DNA of 64,000 nt. It comes from Austropuccinia psidii (Eukaryota; Basidiomycota; Pucciniomycetes; Pucciniales; Sphaerophragmiaceae). Positions 47,601-61,478 of this stretch are shown piece after piece. The notes beneath the pieces were generated by a model. It worked only from the letters and a program-made list of their open reading frames with translations. It searched no databases and was not told the origin of the DNA. The translations under genes were made by a program, and so were the position numbers. Each line of letters opens with the position of its first letter. Position 1 is the stretch's first letter. Location of the stretch: positions 10,008,451 through 10,072,450 of the forward strand of contig JALGQZ010000004.1 of the NCBI GenBank assembly GCA_023105745.1, written 5' to 3'.

Positions 47601-50600
47601 CACTATTTCATTATGTCCAATCTTCCTAATGACATCCATGTCCAGGAGTTCATTGATATGTTTCTCAATCTCTTTCCTGGTCTCCAGACTTGCTGGGTAA
47701 GGAGGTCTCCTTAACATGGGTGGATAAGGCCTTTCTACATCCAGATATAGTTCTATATCATGGCCTTTGATCTTGCCTAATGGTTCTTCACCTATGGCAA
47801 ATGCTAGTCTATGTTTACTGGTGAGGGTAGTGCTAAACTGTCCCTCTCTGAATTCTTTCAGAAGTTCTTCTAGTGGGTCCTGACAAGATATCTGGTATAT
47901 ATCAAGAGAAAATTCCTTTTCCTTGTTAGTACCAATGGTAATATGCCTATTTTTACTATTGTAAATATCTATGCCATACATCCTCTGGTAATCTGTTCCC
48001 AGTAAAAACCCTTGGATGTGGGCATCTTCAAGCACTACAAACTCTGGGTTGAGTCTGATATTACCTTTTCTGTGGGGTATAATTTTCTCTTTGATAATTG
48101 TCCCAATAGAGGTCATCTTTCCAGATGCACTCTTAAAGTTCTTTGCCCTGGTGGGCAAGAGTTCTTTTTCCCAGTTTGGGAAGTGGTTATCCAGATAATT
48201 TCTGGCCACTATGGAGCAGTGTGCTCCACTGTCAATGATCAGTGGGTGCTGAGCATTGTCAATACATACAGTCATTTTTGTGGCTGTTCCATGTATGTAT
48301 GCCATTCCTTTGGTTGGTGTAACCAGGAATGTTTGTGCATCTTGTGTGTGTTTACACAAGTTCTTGTTGGCAGTGTCTTGTGGCATGCCTGCTTCCAACT
48401 GTATATCCTGGATTTCTAGTGGGGTTTCCTCTTGGTATTCCACTAGAAATTCCTCTCTTGGGTCTTGATCCTCATCAGATGGTTCTCTGATGGCATCACC
48501 CATAGAGTCTGATTCAGAATCCTCTGTTGGAGGTTCTTCTTCAGGAACTTTTTCTATAGCATAGACTTTCTTCTTTGCTTTTGGACAGTTGTTAGCATAG
48601 TGGTCTGTTGAACCACAATTGTGACAAGCATTCTTCTTCTTTGCCACTTCTGCCACTCTTTCTCTGGGTTTGTCTTTAAACTCTACCCTGAAAGGTTGTT
48701 TCTCTTTGAAACTATTGCTTCTATATGGGGTGAATTTCCCTATATTAGTCTTTTTCCTTATGTCTTGTAAGGTATTGGCTATATCATCTAGAGTGCAATT
48801 TTGGTTGCATCTGCACTTTACTGCATGCTCTAGTTCTCCTGGCAGTTGTGTCAGAAGTTTATGATTCCTCATTTGAATGTTCATTTGAGGATCAATGGCT
48901 TTAAGTCTTTTAGAATGTCTAAGACACCACTCATTTGGATCTTTGTCCACAGAGTATTTGTCATTTTCAAATGACATGGTCTTTTGCCATATCCAAGTTC
49001 CATTACTGTACTTTTGGATTATTTGACTCTTCCACCATGGCCAATTTCTTCTGCCATGGATTTCTTTCATTTCAGTGTACCATATACTTGCATGACCTTT
49101 AAATGCAGTATTCAGTCTAGCAGTGATCCAGTAATCTGGTATGCTTGGTACATCAATGAAGAGTCCATCAATATAATCTATGAGTTCCATATGATCATAT
49201 TCTCCTGATCCAGAAAATTTGGGCCAGTTTGAGGCCTCAGGAAGCTGTTTCAAGGCTTCCTTCTCTGAATAAGACATCCCATCTCCATCCTGGTATTGTG
49301 ATGGAGATCTTGCCTTATTCAACAACATGGCATCTGGTTTGATGTCATCTGGTTGATATGGATTCTCCATAGCTTGGCCTTGTGGTTGGGGCTTTAAGCT
49401 ATGGTAGGCATCAAACAATTTGTTGATGTCTTGGTTCAGACACTCCCTGTCCCTGCTACTATGGTGTTGTTCTTCAGAGACTTGATTCAGTCTCTTGTTG
49501 GTTTCTTCAGAGGCTTTGCTCAGTTGCGCATATCCTTCCTGAAGGTTTTTAACTATCTGCTCCAATGAGGCTTGAGTTTTTCTCATCCTCTCTTGGGCAG
49601 CTGCAAATTCTGTAGCCTGCTTTGCAGATTGCTCAGCATATTGGGACATTTGTAACCACAGTGTGTCACTGTTGATGTTACTCTCAGATGTGATAATATT
49701 ATTTTCAGTCTGAGTGGGGGTAATGTTTCTATTACTAGGACTACTGATTCTAGAGTGGTTTACAACTACTTCTGGTTCTTGTGTACTTCTTTTACCAAAT
49801 CTAACAGCTTCTGGATCATGGGGTCTGACTCTTTCCTCCTCTGGTTGAAGGAGGCTTTGTTCTTGCCCTTGTTGCCTTGTCTTCTCCTGGAAACTTCCTG
49901 GAATTGTGAAGAATGGTGACTCTTGGCCACTGATCTGCTGGTTTCTGAATGGTGTGAAGCCACTGGAGAGCTGATTTGGCTTGCTCCTTGTGAACCTGAA
50001 GGAATCTGAGTAGGCCCTGTCTGGGTTAACTGTTCTTCTATAGCTTGGATAGTGGCTTGATTCCCCCTTATCCTCTGTGCCCTTACCTCCAGGAGTCTGT
50101 GCTGCCTGGTAGGATTCCAACCCTTGGTGATTACCATAAGGTCTTTGAAGTCTATCTCTTTGAGACAGATCTTCTGGCAACTTGATCCCAGTTCTGCCCA
50201 GTGAGTTGCTAGGTTGAACCTCTTGTTGTCCATGCTCCATTGAAACAAATCTTTGAGCAGTTGGTGGATTTGAAGAACTTGATCCATATCCTTCCAGTCC
50301 TCTGTTTTGAGGTTTCTGTTGAATTGGAGTGTGAATGGCAAGGTTGATATTATCTCCCTCATTGTTTTGCCATCCACCACTGTAAGGTTTGTCTATGAAA
50401 CTCTTGATAATAGTAGCAATATCAAGAGTACTATGACTGTCCTCAGTAGAAAAATATAATATAATGAGATATTATAACCACAAATTTAAATATAATTATT
50501 GAAAGTAATTATATAAAGTAATAAATTTAATTATTATTATAAAAATATAATAATAAAAAAAAATATAATAACTATAATAAATTATAATTATTCTATTATT

Positions 50601-53600
50601 GTTATAGTCACTGACAATTATAACAATAAGAAGTGTAAAGCTCTTAATGAGACAATTACACGTGGAAAATATAAATATTTAACCACTTATAAATAATATA
50701 AATATTATTTATAAAAAGAATTAAACACACACTGTGCAGAAATAATTCTTTATAGAATAAAATTCTATATAAAAAAACTATTACTAGATAAAAAAATATA
50801 TAGAACTTTAGAGAAAACTTACTTATAAGATTTATTTAATACAACAAGTCAAATACAACAGTTATTATATTAAATAAAGATTTATAAGTTAAAAACACGC
50901 CAAAAATCAATAAATGTAAAGATAAAACAATTTTTTTATACTATAATTTATGATTAAAGAGTTTTTGAGAGGAATTTGTGGATTTTAAAAGATATTTAAG
51001 ATGATAATTTTATATAATAAAATTTATTATAGATGATTACAACAATAATCTGAATTCTATGACTTCAATTCTTTAATTTAATAAATAAAGAATAAAAATT
51101 ATATAAGAATTACTTTTAATAATAAGATTTTATATTTAATAAAACTTTACCTGTTTAAATTTCTAATATGATTGGATTGATGCTGAATGATGGACAAAAA
51201 CAGTGATGAAAAGACTCTTTTTATGTCTACAGAGCAGCTCTCATGATTCATAATGGATGTAGAGGGCGTGCTCAGGTCAAAACTGAAAAACCATGCTTAA
51301 AAATTAAGTTCTTAACTTAAGGCAACTTATTTTTACTTCCAATTTAAAGTTACCAGTGTTATTCTTAACTCCAAGTAACTTTAATCCTCATTTAGTTTAA
51401 TTATTTTAAGTTTTAATATAAAATAAGTTTATTTATATTAAAGTTCATCACATGAACAACATAAAATCAGAGTTTCAAGCAGAAATATCTTAAACTCAAT
51501 TTTTAATTAATTTTTAAAGAAATCATAATTTTCTTTAAGCTTAATTAAAAAAAGTAATTTTCCAGGCTAATTACCCAGGAAACTTATTAATAAAAGATAC
51601 TTAAAATTTAATTTATATATTGATAATATTAAATTTTAAGCTGTGAGAAATTTTTAAGAAAATCCATTAAGATTTGGATTTTTAATGAATTTTTGAAGTT
51701 ATTACTATTTTTTCACGTAAAATAGCAATACACACAAAACCTTAAGTTTTGATAAGGTTTTGATGATTGAAACCTTAAAGTTTTAAGCTTATTTAAGCTT
51801 TTTAAGCTTGATTAAGCTTTGACAGTTCTTAAAACCTTGATTCCAAGCCTGCTTATTGGGATTTACCCTCTTGGCAGCTTGAAATTCCTATCCAATTTAG
51901 GATAAAATCAGTTTAAACCTTAAGGTTGGATCAAAGTCTAATCTTAAAGTTTAAATAAGGTTGAAAATCCTCCAATACAGGTGGACAACCTTAATTGAAT
52001 CATTGCAGATCCAAAAAGCTGGGTACCCCAGCTCTATTTGGTCTTTTTCCTTTGTCCCACCTTCTTGCGTGGATTTTGCCCTCTTATTTATTTAAAGCCA
52101 TACTATGGCCTTAAACCCTTTTAAATTGAGCTCACGCAGGATTTACATTATGTATGGCAAATCCTTAGCCAATTCAGTAAATATACACCACACCTCAATT
52201 TTAACTAAAATTTTGGTAAAGTTGCATAAACCTTATGTAACTTTAAATTTAAGCTTAATTAAGCTTAAATTTAACAATTTTAAAAAAATGTTAAAAAAGT
52301 TACATTAGTACTGTGAGATTCTTAAATCTTCTAATAACACAAGAAATAAGTGTTTTTGGGTATAACACCCTATGGGTGTACCCTAGGTTATTTTTGGTGT
52401 AGAATCCAAAAATGACATAATAATTATAACTTTGTTTATCCAAAAAAAAAGTTATACTTATTTTTTATTATTTTTTATTTTAAATTCAACTAAAAAGTCT
52501 GTTTAAGACAAATTTAATTGTTTATAAAATCATTTGTGGCCTTATGGGTATGTTAAACATACTTCACAGGCTCACATTCCCTACCACCAAAAAAAAATTG
52601 TACCACAATTTTCTTTTGTAGTATACCCCCAAGTTATTTGGGGGGGTATAATCCACTGTCCAACCTCTCTACTTATACTGTTCAAGTATGTAAAGCACAC
52701 AATTCAAACTTTTTATTGAGGAATTGGTCTTCTCTCATGTCTGAATCTTCTGAGAAACTTTTGGGAATCAGGTATTCTACTTTCTTCAACCCACTCATCT
52801 TCATGTGATGGATTTCTGTACCTGACTAAGTATTCTCTTTCATTTTTACCCCTAAGTCTTCTTTCTTTTAAGACTTTCAGTACTTTCTTTTCCTCGCTTG
52901 GTTCAAGTGGGGGTACTTCTAAGGGTGTTTCATTTCTCAAAGGAAATAATTCCTTATCACTTGATGTGTAATGCTTTACAAGACTGACAGGGAAAGTTGG
53001 GTGTTTGTTTCCTAACTCTCCTGACAGTTCTACTTGTACTGCATTTGTCCCATGGAGGGCTTTAATAATAAATGGTCCTGCAAAGGAATCTTTCAATTTC
53101 TTTGGACCTTTAATATTATTAAAGTTCAAGGTTGAAACTAGTATTAAGTCCCCTACTTTGAATTCTGGTGTCTTATGACTCTTATACCATTTCTGCTTAG
53201 CATATTCAAAGGCATCATTCATGCTTTGATTTGCATGATGTCTCACTTTATCAAGCAGCAGCTTAAAGCTTGAAGCAGTTGGATGAATGTCAACCAAATC
53301 TTTTTTCAAAGTATCAACTGGAAGTTTGGGGTTCCATCCTTTTTCCAACATTGCAGGAGTCTTGCCTGTTGAAGCATGGATGGAGGTCTTGTAGGCTAAT
53401 TCCAATGCTGGTATAAGAGTACACCAATCATGGGTAAAGCCATCAGAATCTTTAAACTCCAGGCCATAAGCACAAAATCTTCTGATCATGTCCTCAAGGG
53501 TTTGAATCATTCTTTCTGCCAGTCCATCTGTTTGTGGATGGTAGGCTGTTGAAAATGATAATTTTGTACCCAAAAGCTTATGTAGATTAGTCAATAAGGC

Positions 53601-56600
53601 TGATGTGAATTTTGGGTCTCTATCACTAATGATATTTTTAAAGAGACCAGTATGGGATATGACTCTGTTCCAAATCAAAAGAGCTGTATCCATAGCTGTG
53701 TCATCTTTATGACATGGTAAAAAGATTGGTGTTTTGCTATATCTGTCCACAATAACAAGACATTCATTGTAACTTTTATCACCTCCAGGTGGTAAAGCAG
53801 TTACCCAATCCATGTGAACCACTTCCCATGGGGTACTTGGTTCTTGAATATGGATCATTAAACCAAATCTTTTACCAGTAGCTTTATTGGCTTTCTGGCA
53901 TCTATCACAACTATGACAGTACTCAATGACATCTTTTCTCCAAGATGGCCACCAGGCACATGTCTTAATTCTTCCCATTGTTCTGTCTTCAGACAGATGT
54001 CCAGAATAAATGTTATCATGGCATTCTAGTAGTATTGTGTTAATCAACATTCTACTACATAGGACCATGACACATGTGTGTTTAGATCTATGGTATAGTA
54101 TACCATCACACAAATGAAATCTTCCATTATCATAAGATGTTTTCCAAATATCATCCAGAGAATTAGCCAAGGCTACATCTTTACAATCTTTGTCAAGTAG
54201 AGCAGTAAGAATATGACAATTCTTATCTTGCTTGTAGCTTTCTCTAACCTCTTCAAAGAGTTCTGTTCCAACATCTGTGATATTAATTCCTTCAATTGGA
54301 ATTTGAGGTTCTGCACTTGTAGGAACATAGGCAGGATTATCAGGTGTATTGGGTAATGCCCATCTACTTAAGCCATCAGCATTCTTATGAATATTTCCAG
54401 CTTTATGTACTATGGTCATATTGCCTCTATACTCCTGTATAGCAATCTGCCATCTTAACATGTGTCTGTTTGGAGTCTTCATGTTAAGAAGTGATTTTAC
54501 TGCATTACAATCAGTAATTACTTCAAACACACTACCATCAAGATAATAATGAAGTTTTTCCAGAGCCCAAACAAGGCAAAGGCACTCCATTTGGCTAGCT
54601 CCATATCTTGCCTCAGTAGGTTTAATTTGTCTTGAAATAAAACAAACTGGACCTTCATAAGGTTTGTCATTGACAATTTGAACTTGATGAAGAGCAGCTC
54701 CTAAACCATCACCACATGCATCAATATACAGCTTGAAAAGAAGTTTCCAGTCTGGCATCAATAATAATGGTGCATTGGTCAAGGCATACTTGATTTTATC
54801 ATATGCTTGAATTCTCTCTTGTGTCATTTCAAAAACAGTTTGTTGATCACAAATTCTGTATAATGATCTGGCATGGATTGCAAAATCTTTAAGGTGTTGC
54901 CTGTAATAACTGGCAAATCCTAAGAAAGACATCATCTCTTTTTTGTTCTGGGGCATTTGTTTCAGTAAAACTGCAGCCACTTTGTTTTTGTCAACACCAA
55001 GGCTTAGTCCTGATACTACATGTCCCAGAGCTTTCAACTCATGAAACCCAAAATTACATTTTTTAAGAGAAATTTTCATGTTCACTTGTAGAACTTTCTT
55101 AAGTACTAATGAAAGTCTCTCTAAATGTGATTGCCAGGTTTCTGAACAAATGATAATGTCATCAATATAAATGATTAACCATCCCTCTGATAATTCATGT
55201 GGGAATATGGTATTCATCATTCTTTGATAATGAGAGGGTGCATTTTTAATACCAAAAGGCATCCTCAAATATTCATAAATACCACAATGAGCTATTATTC
55301 TCAATAATTTCCTAGCATGAGGTGTTAAAACATTCTGATGGAAGCCTTTAAGAGCATCCATGGAAGTAATAAACTTTGCTTTGGATAATTGAGTCAAAGT
55401 CTCATGGATTCTAGGGATTGGATACCTGTCTGGAATAGTATAGGTATTCAATGCCCTAAAATCCCCAACCATCCTTGACTTATCATTATGCCAAGTAATG
55501 ATTACTGGAGTTGTGACTTCCACTTCCTCATTGTGTCCAACTTTTCTAAGAACTCCCAGTTTAATTAGTTCATGAATATGACTTTCTAATGCTTCTCTAG
55601 CCCTAGGGCTAGCTGGGTAAGCTGGTCTTCTTAATAGTGGGGGATAAGGTCTCTCCACATTAAGCATGATATCCACTTCATGGCCTTTTATAGCCCCAAG
55701 TGGTTTATTATCAGAAGCAAAGGCTTCTTTAAATTGAAATAAAATTTCAATAAGCTCTTCCTTCATTTCTAGTGTTAATTCAGGGTTAATTTGTGCTTCA
55801 CTTAATTGATCTGACACAAATCTTTCTTTATTAACATTCTTTACTTGTTGAATGACAGTAATTTCTTTTCTTTCTGGAGAAAAAGCAATTTTTTGCCTTT
55901 TATTTTCCCCTATAGTGAAATATCTGTCCTTATGATTATTAATATCAATACCATAGATATTGAGATAATCATTTCCAAGTATAAAGTGTTGTGAAGTACA
56001 ATTATTCATAACAACAAATTCAGCTTTCAATCTCATACTTCCTGCAGGGTGAGGAAATATCATTGTAGCTTCAAATATACCCAAAGGATGCATATTCTGG
56101 CTAGCACTGCTGAATTTTACACCTTCAATTGGCATCAACTTGTCTTGCCAATTGGTATAAATTTTGTCAAGATAATCTTTCCCAACACAAGTGCAAAAAG
56201 CACCTGAGTCAAGATGTATCTTGGCTTCTGTGTTATTTATCACAATATTAGTGATACAAGATGACCCAGCTGTATACCCTTTACCTCTGGCAGGTTTGGT
56301 TTTTTGCATTTTGGCATCTTGCACATGTATGAGATCCATACATTCATTACTGTACTGTGGCAAGTGAGTATGTACCTCAGAGACCTCAAAAGAAACATTG
56401 ATATTTTCTATAGTAAGTTCTTCTGATGTTTCTTCTTCTTCTGAAGGTTCAGAATCACTTTCATGTAAAGCTACATCAGTTTCTTTTGTGTCTTCCACTT
56501 TTTCAACATTTATCTCATTGACTCTTGTCTTTTTTGGACAAGTGTTTGCTAAATGAGATGTGCTTCCACATTTATGACATTTTAAAGGAGGTCTGTCATG

Positions 56601-59600
56601 TGGTTTATTTGGTTTTGAAATTGGTTTCCCACTAGTCTTGTTGTCTATTGGGGGTTTATACCAATTTCTTCCAATTTTTGTTCTAGTAGTGATATCCTCC
56701 ATAGCATTGATATAATCTTCTGTAGAGCAAGGCTCAATACATCTGCTTCTTATAGCATGCTCAAGGTCACCACCACACTTTCTTAATATCCTTTTATGTA
56801 CCATTGGTTCAGACATATCAGGATGAAGGGCAGTTAATCTGTCCTTCTGTTTAAGAAACCAAGTCATGGGCCTGTCCCTCTCAATATTAAAAATGGCTTC
56901 CTCAAAAGAATTTTCCATTCTAAATCTCCAGGAATCATTTGCCCATTTGGAAATAACTTGTTCTTTCCACCAAGGCCAGGAATGTTTACCATGGTATTGT
57001 CTCATTTTATAATACCATTTCTTAGCTGATTTGGTAAATAATGAGTGTAATCTGGCACTTATGTATTCATCTGGTATGTTAAAGTCTTCTTTGAACATAT
57101 CAATTGTTTTCATAAATTCCATATGATTATATTCTCCTTCACCACTGAAGGTTGGCCATTCCTCTAATCTTGGAATGTCTTTGAAATTGCAAGCAGTTTC
57201 CACATAATTACTTGAAATTGTATGATGTAAATCATTATTCAAGTTAAGAACATTTCTGTCAAGAAATGGTGTGGATTGCCTTGGCAATTCATTTTTTAGT
57301 GATATATTATTAATACTTGATTGAATATCTTCTTTCAATTCAAGTCTTGCTTTATCACTTTTTTCTAATTGTTCTTGAAAAAGAGCTGCATTGTGACCAG
57401 TTGAATTTTCCAAGTTTTGAACTTGTATTTTCAGTTCTCTTAACTGTCCAGTTATAAAAGAAATTGAATTCTCATCTGGTTGATTGAGTAAGGTAACTTT
57501 ATGCTCAAGTCTTTCACAAATTTGCGTCAAAGACAAAATATTTGCCTTATTAACATTTTCAAGGCCAATAATGGTCTTTTGTTGGTCTTTAACTTGTACT
57601 ATCTCATTGCCCAGCTTTTGTTGGACATGATCAAATGCTTTAAATTTTGCCATAATTTCTTTATTACAAGATTCAAAGTAAGTTACAAGCTTTACAAGGT
57701 CTATTTCTTTGGAAAGGATTGGTTCAATCTTTCCTCCTCCTTGTTTTTGAATTCCATCAAAGTTCTTGCCATATTGAACACATTGTCCATGGCTGTCTTT
57801 TCCTTCTTTGGAATTCTGTAATTCTGAGGGTAGGGCTTGTTCCACTTGGGCTTTGCCTTTCCCTTTGCCTTTTGCTTGCCCTTCTGGTTGGTCTTTGGGG
57901 CTTGCTTGGGCTTGTTTGGCACTTGTTGAGGCGGATTTTTGCTGGTGGATGCTTGAGGAGCTTCCACTTGGCTGTTGTCCTTGCCTTGGGCCAACTTCTT
58001 CTTCTGATCCTCTGATAATATGCTTTGGTTTTTCAACCAAGCTTTTATCTGTTGGACTTGTCCTTTGACAGACATTGGTGTCCAACCCAATAGAATATCT
58101 TCTGTCTTTTCTGGCCCCATGAACTTCTTCACTTGAAGATAAGAGTTCATGGTGCCTATCCAAAGACTGGAAGGAGTTCCCACTCTTGTTGTTTTGACGC
58201 CAGGAACCAGTTTTTCCATTGGGATTGATAAATTTCCACAGTTGCCTGTTGGAAATGGTTCAGGTCTAACAGCAATAGCAGTTATGTCAGCTTCTGGACT
58301 CTCAAGAAGAGGTTCAAAGGTGCTGGCTAACCTTTCGGAACTGGTGGAAGTTCTGGCATCCTCCATTTGTGCCTCTCCTCTGGGAGGACATTCTTGCCTT
58401 TTGGATTTATGGCTGGAATGTCCTGGTCCAGATCCATTTGATTGGATGGAGTAGTTGCTTCCACTTCTAGTAGGAGTCATTTCACGTCAATTTGAATAAA
58501 AATTAAAGTAAAAAATGGATTGAATTCACCTGCAGGACCTTTAAAGGGCTCCTTGGTTATTAAACCCCTTGGTGCTGGGCTGGTTTGAATTTCAATACTT
58601 GACTCTGAGGCTTCAGAGTCTGAAGAATTTTCTCTGATGGAAGACACTAGAGAAAAAAAAATATAAGTTATTTTATAAAGCAATAAAAATAACTTATAAA
58701 CTCAGCTTATTAAATAAAGTTGTTTTTATGGCAAATTACGTCAAAAAATAAAGAAAAAATGTCTAAGATAAAAGAAAAAAAATATTTTTAGTAAAGATTT
58801 TTTATTTGATTTATTATTTTCTTTAAACAAATAATAATTATGCAATTAACAAGTTATTAATCAAAATTATATTTATTATTCACTTTATACTAGAATAACT
58901 CAAAGAATAAATTTCAAGTCTGTGATGTGAAAAAGCCACTAGTTAGACAAAAGAAATTTATTCCAAGTCACTCAATAGTATATTGTTTCAAACAATATTC
59001 TTAAGAAAAAATAACTTTATTAATATTATAAAGATTATTTATAAGGGATAAGTCCCAAAGAAGCCAGTATTAAGACAAATATGGCAATTTTACGTCAAAA
59101 AAAGTAAAATAAGGTCTAGAATATGATTTATGTCCCAAAAATCGGTTTAAAATCACGGCCAGGCCCCCAAATGTAAGGTTTGTCTATGAAACTCTTGATA
59201 ATAGTAGCAATATCAAGAGTACTATGACTGTCCTCAGTAGAAAAATATAATATAATGAGATATTATAACCACAAATTTAAATATAATTATTGAAAGTAAT
59301 TATATAAAGTAATAAATTTAATTATTATTATAAAAATATAATAATAATAAAAAATATAATAACTATAATAAATTATAATTATTCTATTATTGTTATAGTC
59401 ACTGACAATTATAACAATAAGAAGTGTAAAGCTCTTAATGAGACAATTACACGTGGAAAATATAAATATTTAACCACTTATAAATAATATAAATATTATT
59501 TATAAAAAGAATTAAACACACACTGTGCAGAAATAATTCTTTATAGAATAAAATTCTATATAAAAAAACTATTACTAGATAAAAAAATATATAGAACTTT

Positions 59601-61478
59601 AAAGAAAACTTACTTATAAGATTTATTTAATACAACAAGTCAAATACAACATTTATTATATTAAATAAAGATTTATAAGTTAAAAACACGCCAAAAATCC
59701 ATAAATGTAAAGATAAAACAATTTTTTTATACTATAATTTATGATTAAAGAGTTTTTGAGAGGAATTTGTGGATTTTAAAAGATATTTAAGATGATAATT
59801 TTATATAATAAAATTTATTATAGATGATTACAACAATAATCTGAATTCTATGACTTCAATTCTTTAATTTAATAAATAAAGAATAAAAATAACTTAAGAA
59901 TTACTTTTAATAATAAGATTTTATATTTAATAAAACTTTACCTGTTTAAATTTCTAATATGATTGGATTGATTCTGAATGATGGACAAAAACAGTGATGA
60001 AAAGACTCTTTTTATGTCTACAGAGCAGCTCTCATGATTCATAATGGATGTAGAGGGCGTGCTCAGGTCAAAACTGAAAAACCATGCTTAAAAATTAAGT
60101 TCTTAACTTAAGGCAACTTATTTTTACTTCCAATTTAAAGTTACCAGTGTTATTCTTAACTCCAAGTAACTTTAATCCTCATTTAGTTTAATTATTTTAA
60201 GTTTTAATATAAAATAAGTTTATTTATATTAAAGTTCATCACATGAACAACATAAAATCAGAGTTTCAAGCAGAAATATCTTAAACTCAATTTTTAATTA
60301 ATTTTTAAAGAAATCATAATTTTCTTTAAGCTTAATTAAAAAAAGTAATTTTCCAGGCTAATTACCCAGGAAACTTATTAATAAAAGATACTTAAAATTT
60401 AATTTATATATTGATAATATTAAATTCTAAGCTGTGAGAAATTTTTAAGCAAATCCATTAAGATTTGGATTTTTAATGAATTTTTGAAGTTATTACTATT
60501 TTTTCACGTAAAATAGCAATACACACAAAACCTTAAGTTTTGATAAGGTTTTGATGATTGAAACCTTAAAGTTTTAAGCTTATTTAAGCTTTTGAAGCTT
60601 GATTAAGCTTTGAAAGTTCCTAAAACCTTGATTCCAAGCCTGCTTATTGGGATTTACCCTCTTGGCAGCTTGAAATTCCTATCCAATTTAGGATAAAATC
60701 AGTTTAAACCTTAAGGTTGGATCAAAGTCTAATCTTAAAGTTTAAATAAGGTTGAAAATCCTCCAATACAGGTGGACAACCTTAATTGAATCATTGCAGA
60801 TCCAAAAAGTTGGGTACCCCAGCTCTATTTGGTCTTTTTCCTTTGTCCCACCTTCTTGCGTGGATTTTGCCCTCTTATTTATTTAAAGCCATACTATGGC
60901 CTTAAACCCTTTTAAATTGAGCTCACGCAGGATTTACATTATGTATGGCAAATCCTTAGCCAATTCAGTAAATATACACCACACCTCAATTTTAACTAAA
61001 ATTTTGGTAAAGTTGCATAAACCTTATGTAACTTTAAATTTAAGCTTAATTAAGCTTAAATTTAACAATTTTAAAAAAATGTTAAAAAAGTTACATTAGT
61101 ACTGTGAGATTCTTAAATCTTCTAATAACACAAGAAATAAGTGTTTTTGGGTATAACACCCTATGGGTGTACCCTAGGTTATTTTTGGTGTAGAATCCAA
61201 AAATGACATAATAATTATAACTTTGTTTATCCAAAAAAAAAGTTATACTTATTTTTTATTATTTTTTATTTTAAATTCAACTAAAAAGTCTGTTTAAGAC
61301 AAATTTAATTGTTTATAAAATCATTTGTGGCCTTATGGGTATGTTAAACATACTTCACAGGCTCACAACCACTGTGTCCAATGTGTCTTCTTTCAGGTCT
61401 TCTGGTTCTAGACATTCCTGCTCTATCCTCTGGTTGGTTCCTTTGGAAGCCAAGGTCTCTGAGGTATGCAGGGGACAT
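44664..61478 (-). CDS. Element A Gag-Pol (frame X), interrupted by element B
   Basis: Polyprotein for capsid, protease, RT, RNase H, integrase and chromodomain. The uninterrupted part, 50,375-44,664, holds: overprinted low-complexity region; capsid (about 49,230-48,780); zinc knuckle [14 protein letters not shown] (48,588-48,630); protease DSGAHCS (about 48,215-48,240); RT YIDDIII (about 47,232-47,252); RNase H ([13 protein letters not shown], about 46,775-46,815); integrase zinc finger HDCPYMGH...CERC (45,870-45,995), MDWV (about 45,775), SDRDPKF (about 45,585), QTDGLAERM (about 45,485); chromodomain-like '[15 protein letters not shown]' (about 44,750-44,800). Upstream of B the frame continues through 61,368-61,478 to an ATG inside intron 2. 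The total is 1,941 codons including the stop, in frame across the insertion. All catalytic residues are present. Confidence 0.92.

Larger units (their letters stand above)
57701..58646 (-). pseudogene. Element B protein Y (spliced), one-base defect
   Basis: Inferred exons: 58,646-58,530 (117 nt), 58,466-58,332 (135 nt) and 58,265-57,701 (565 nt). With one base from exon 1 they total 818 nt, one short of 273 codons. The missing base is at about 58,170, where 'EWELLP' must shift to '[11 protein letters not shown]'. Joined segments align with Y of D ('EVEAT..SNQMD', '[12 protein letters not shown]', 'DLNHFQQA') and of C ('QQATVEIY', '[12 protein letters not shown]', 'GWTP', 'YRIPK', '[10 protein letters not shown]'). 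Intron 3 removes the TAG (58,329) and TAA (58,284) that otherwise interrupt Y. Function unknown; basic, Lys/Pro/Gln-rich C-terminal half. Confidence 0.62.
50381..61367 (-). mobile_element. Element B: young Ty3/Gypsy chromovirus-type element inside element A
   Basis: Two 2,196-bp LTRs of identical length, accac duplication, PBS, PPT and an 1,816-residue pol frame without stops, all on minus. I count about 14 LTR differences by eye, the fewest of the three LTR pairs. It disrupts both overlapping frames of element A's gag. Confidence 0.96.

Noticed and set aside
52105..52308. 67-residue plus-strand ORF in the B LTR, identical at 60,896-61,099
   Set aside because: Two copies only because the LTRs are nearly identical; antisense, AT-rich, no homologous ORF in the related D LTR.
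57695..57760. Slippery heptamer CAAAAAC near the end of frame Y in B as a -1 frameshift site
   Set aside because: P-site re-pairing is imperfect and no equivalent exists in A, C or D. Intron retention explains access to frame X without frameshifting.
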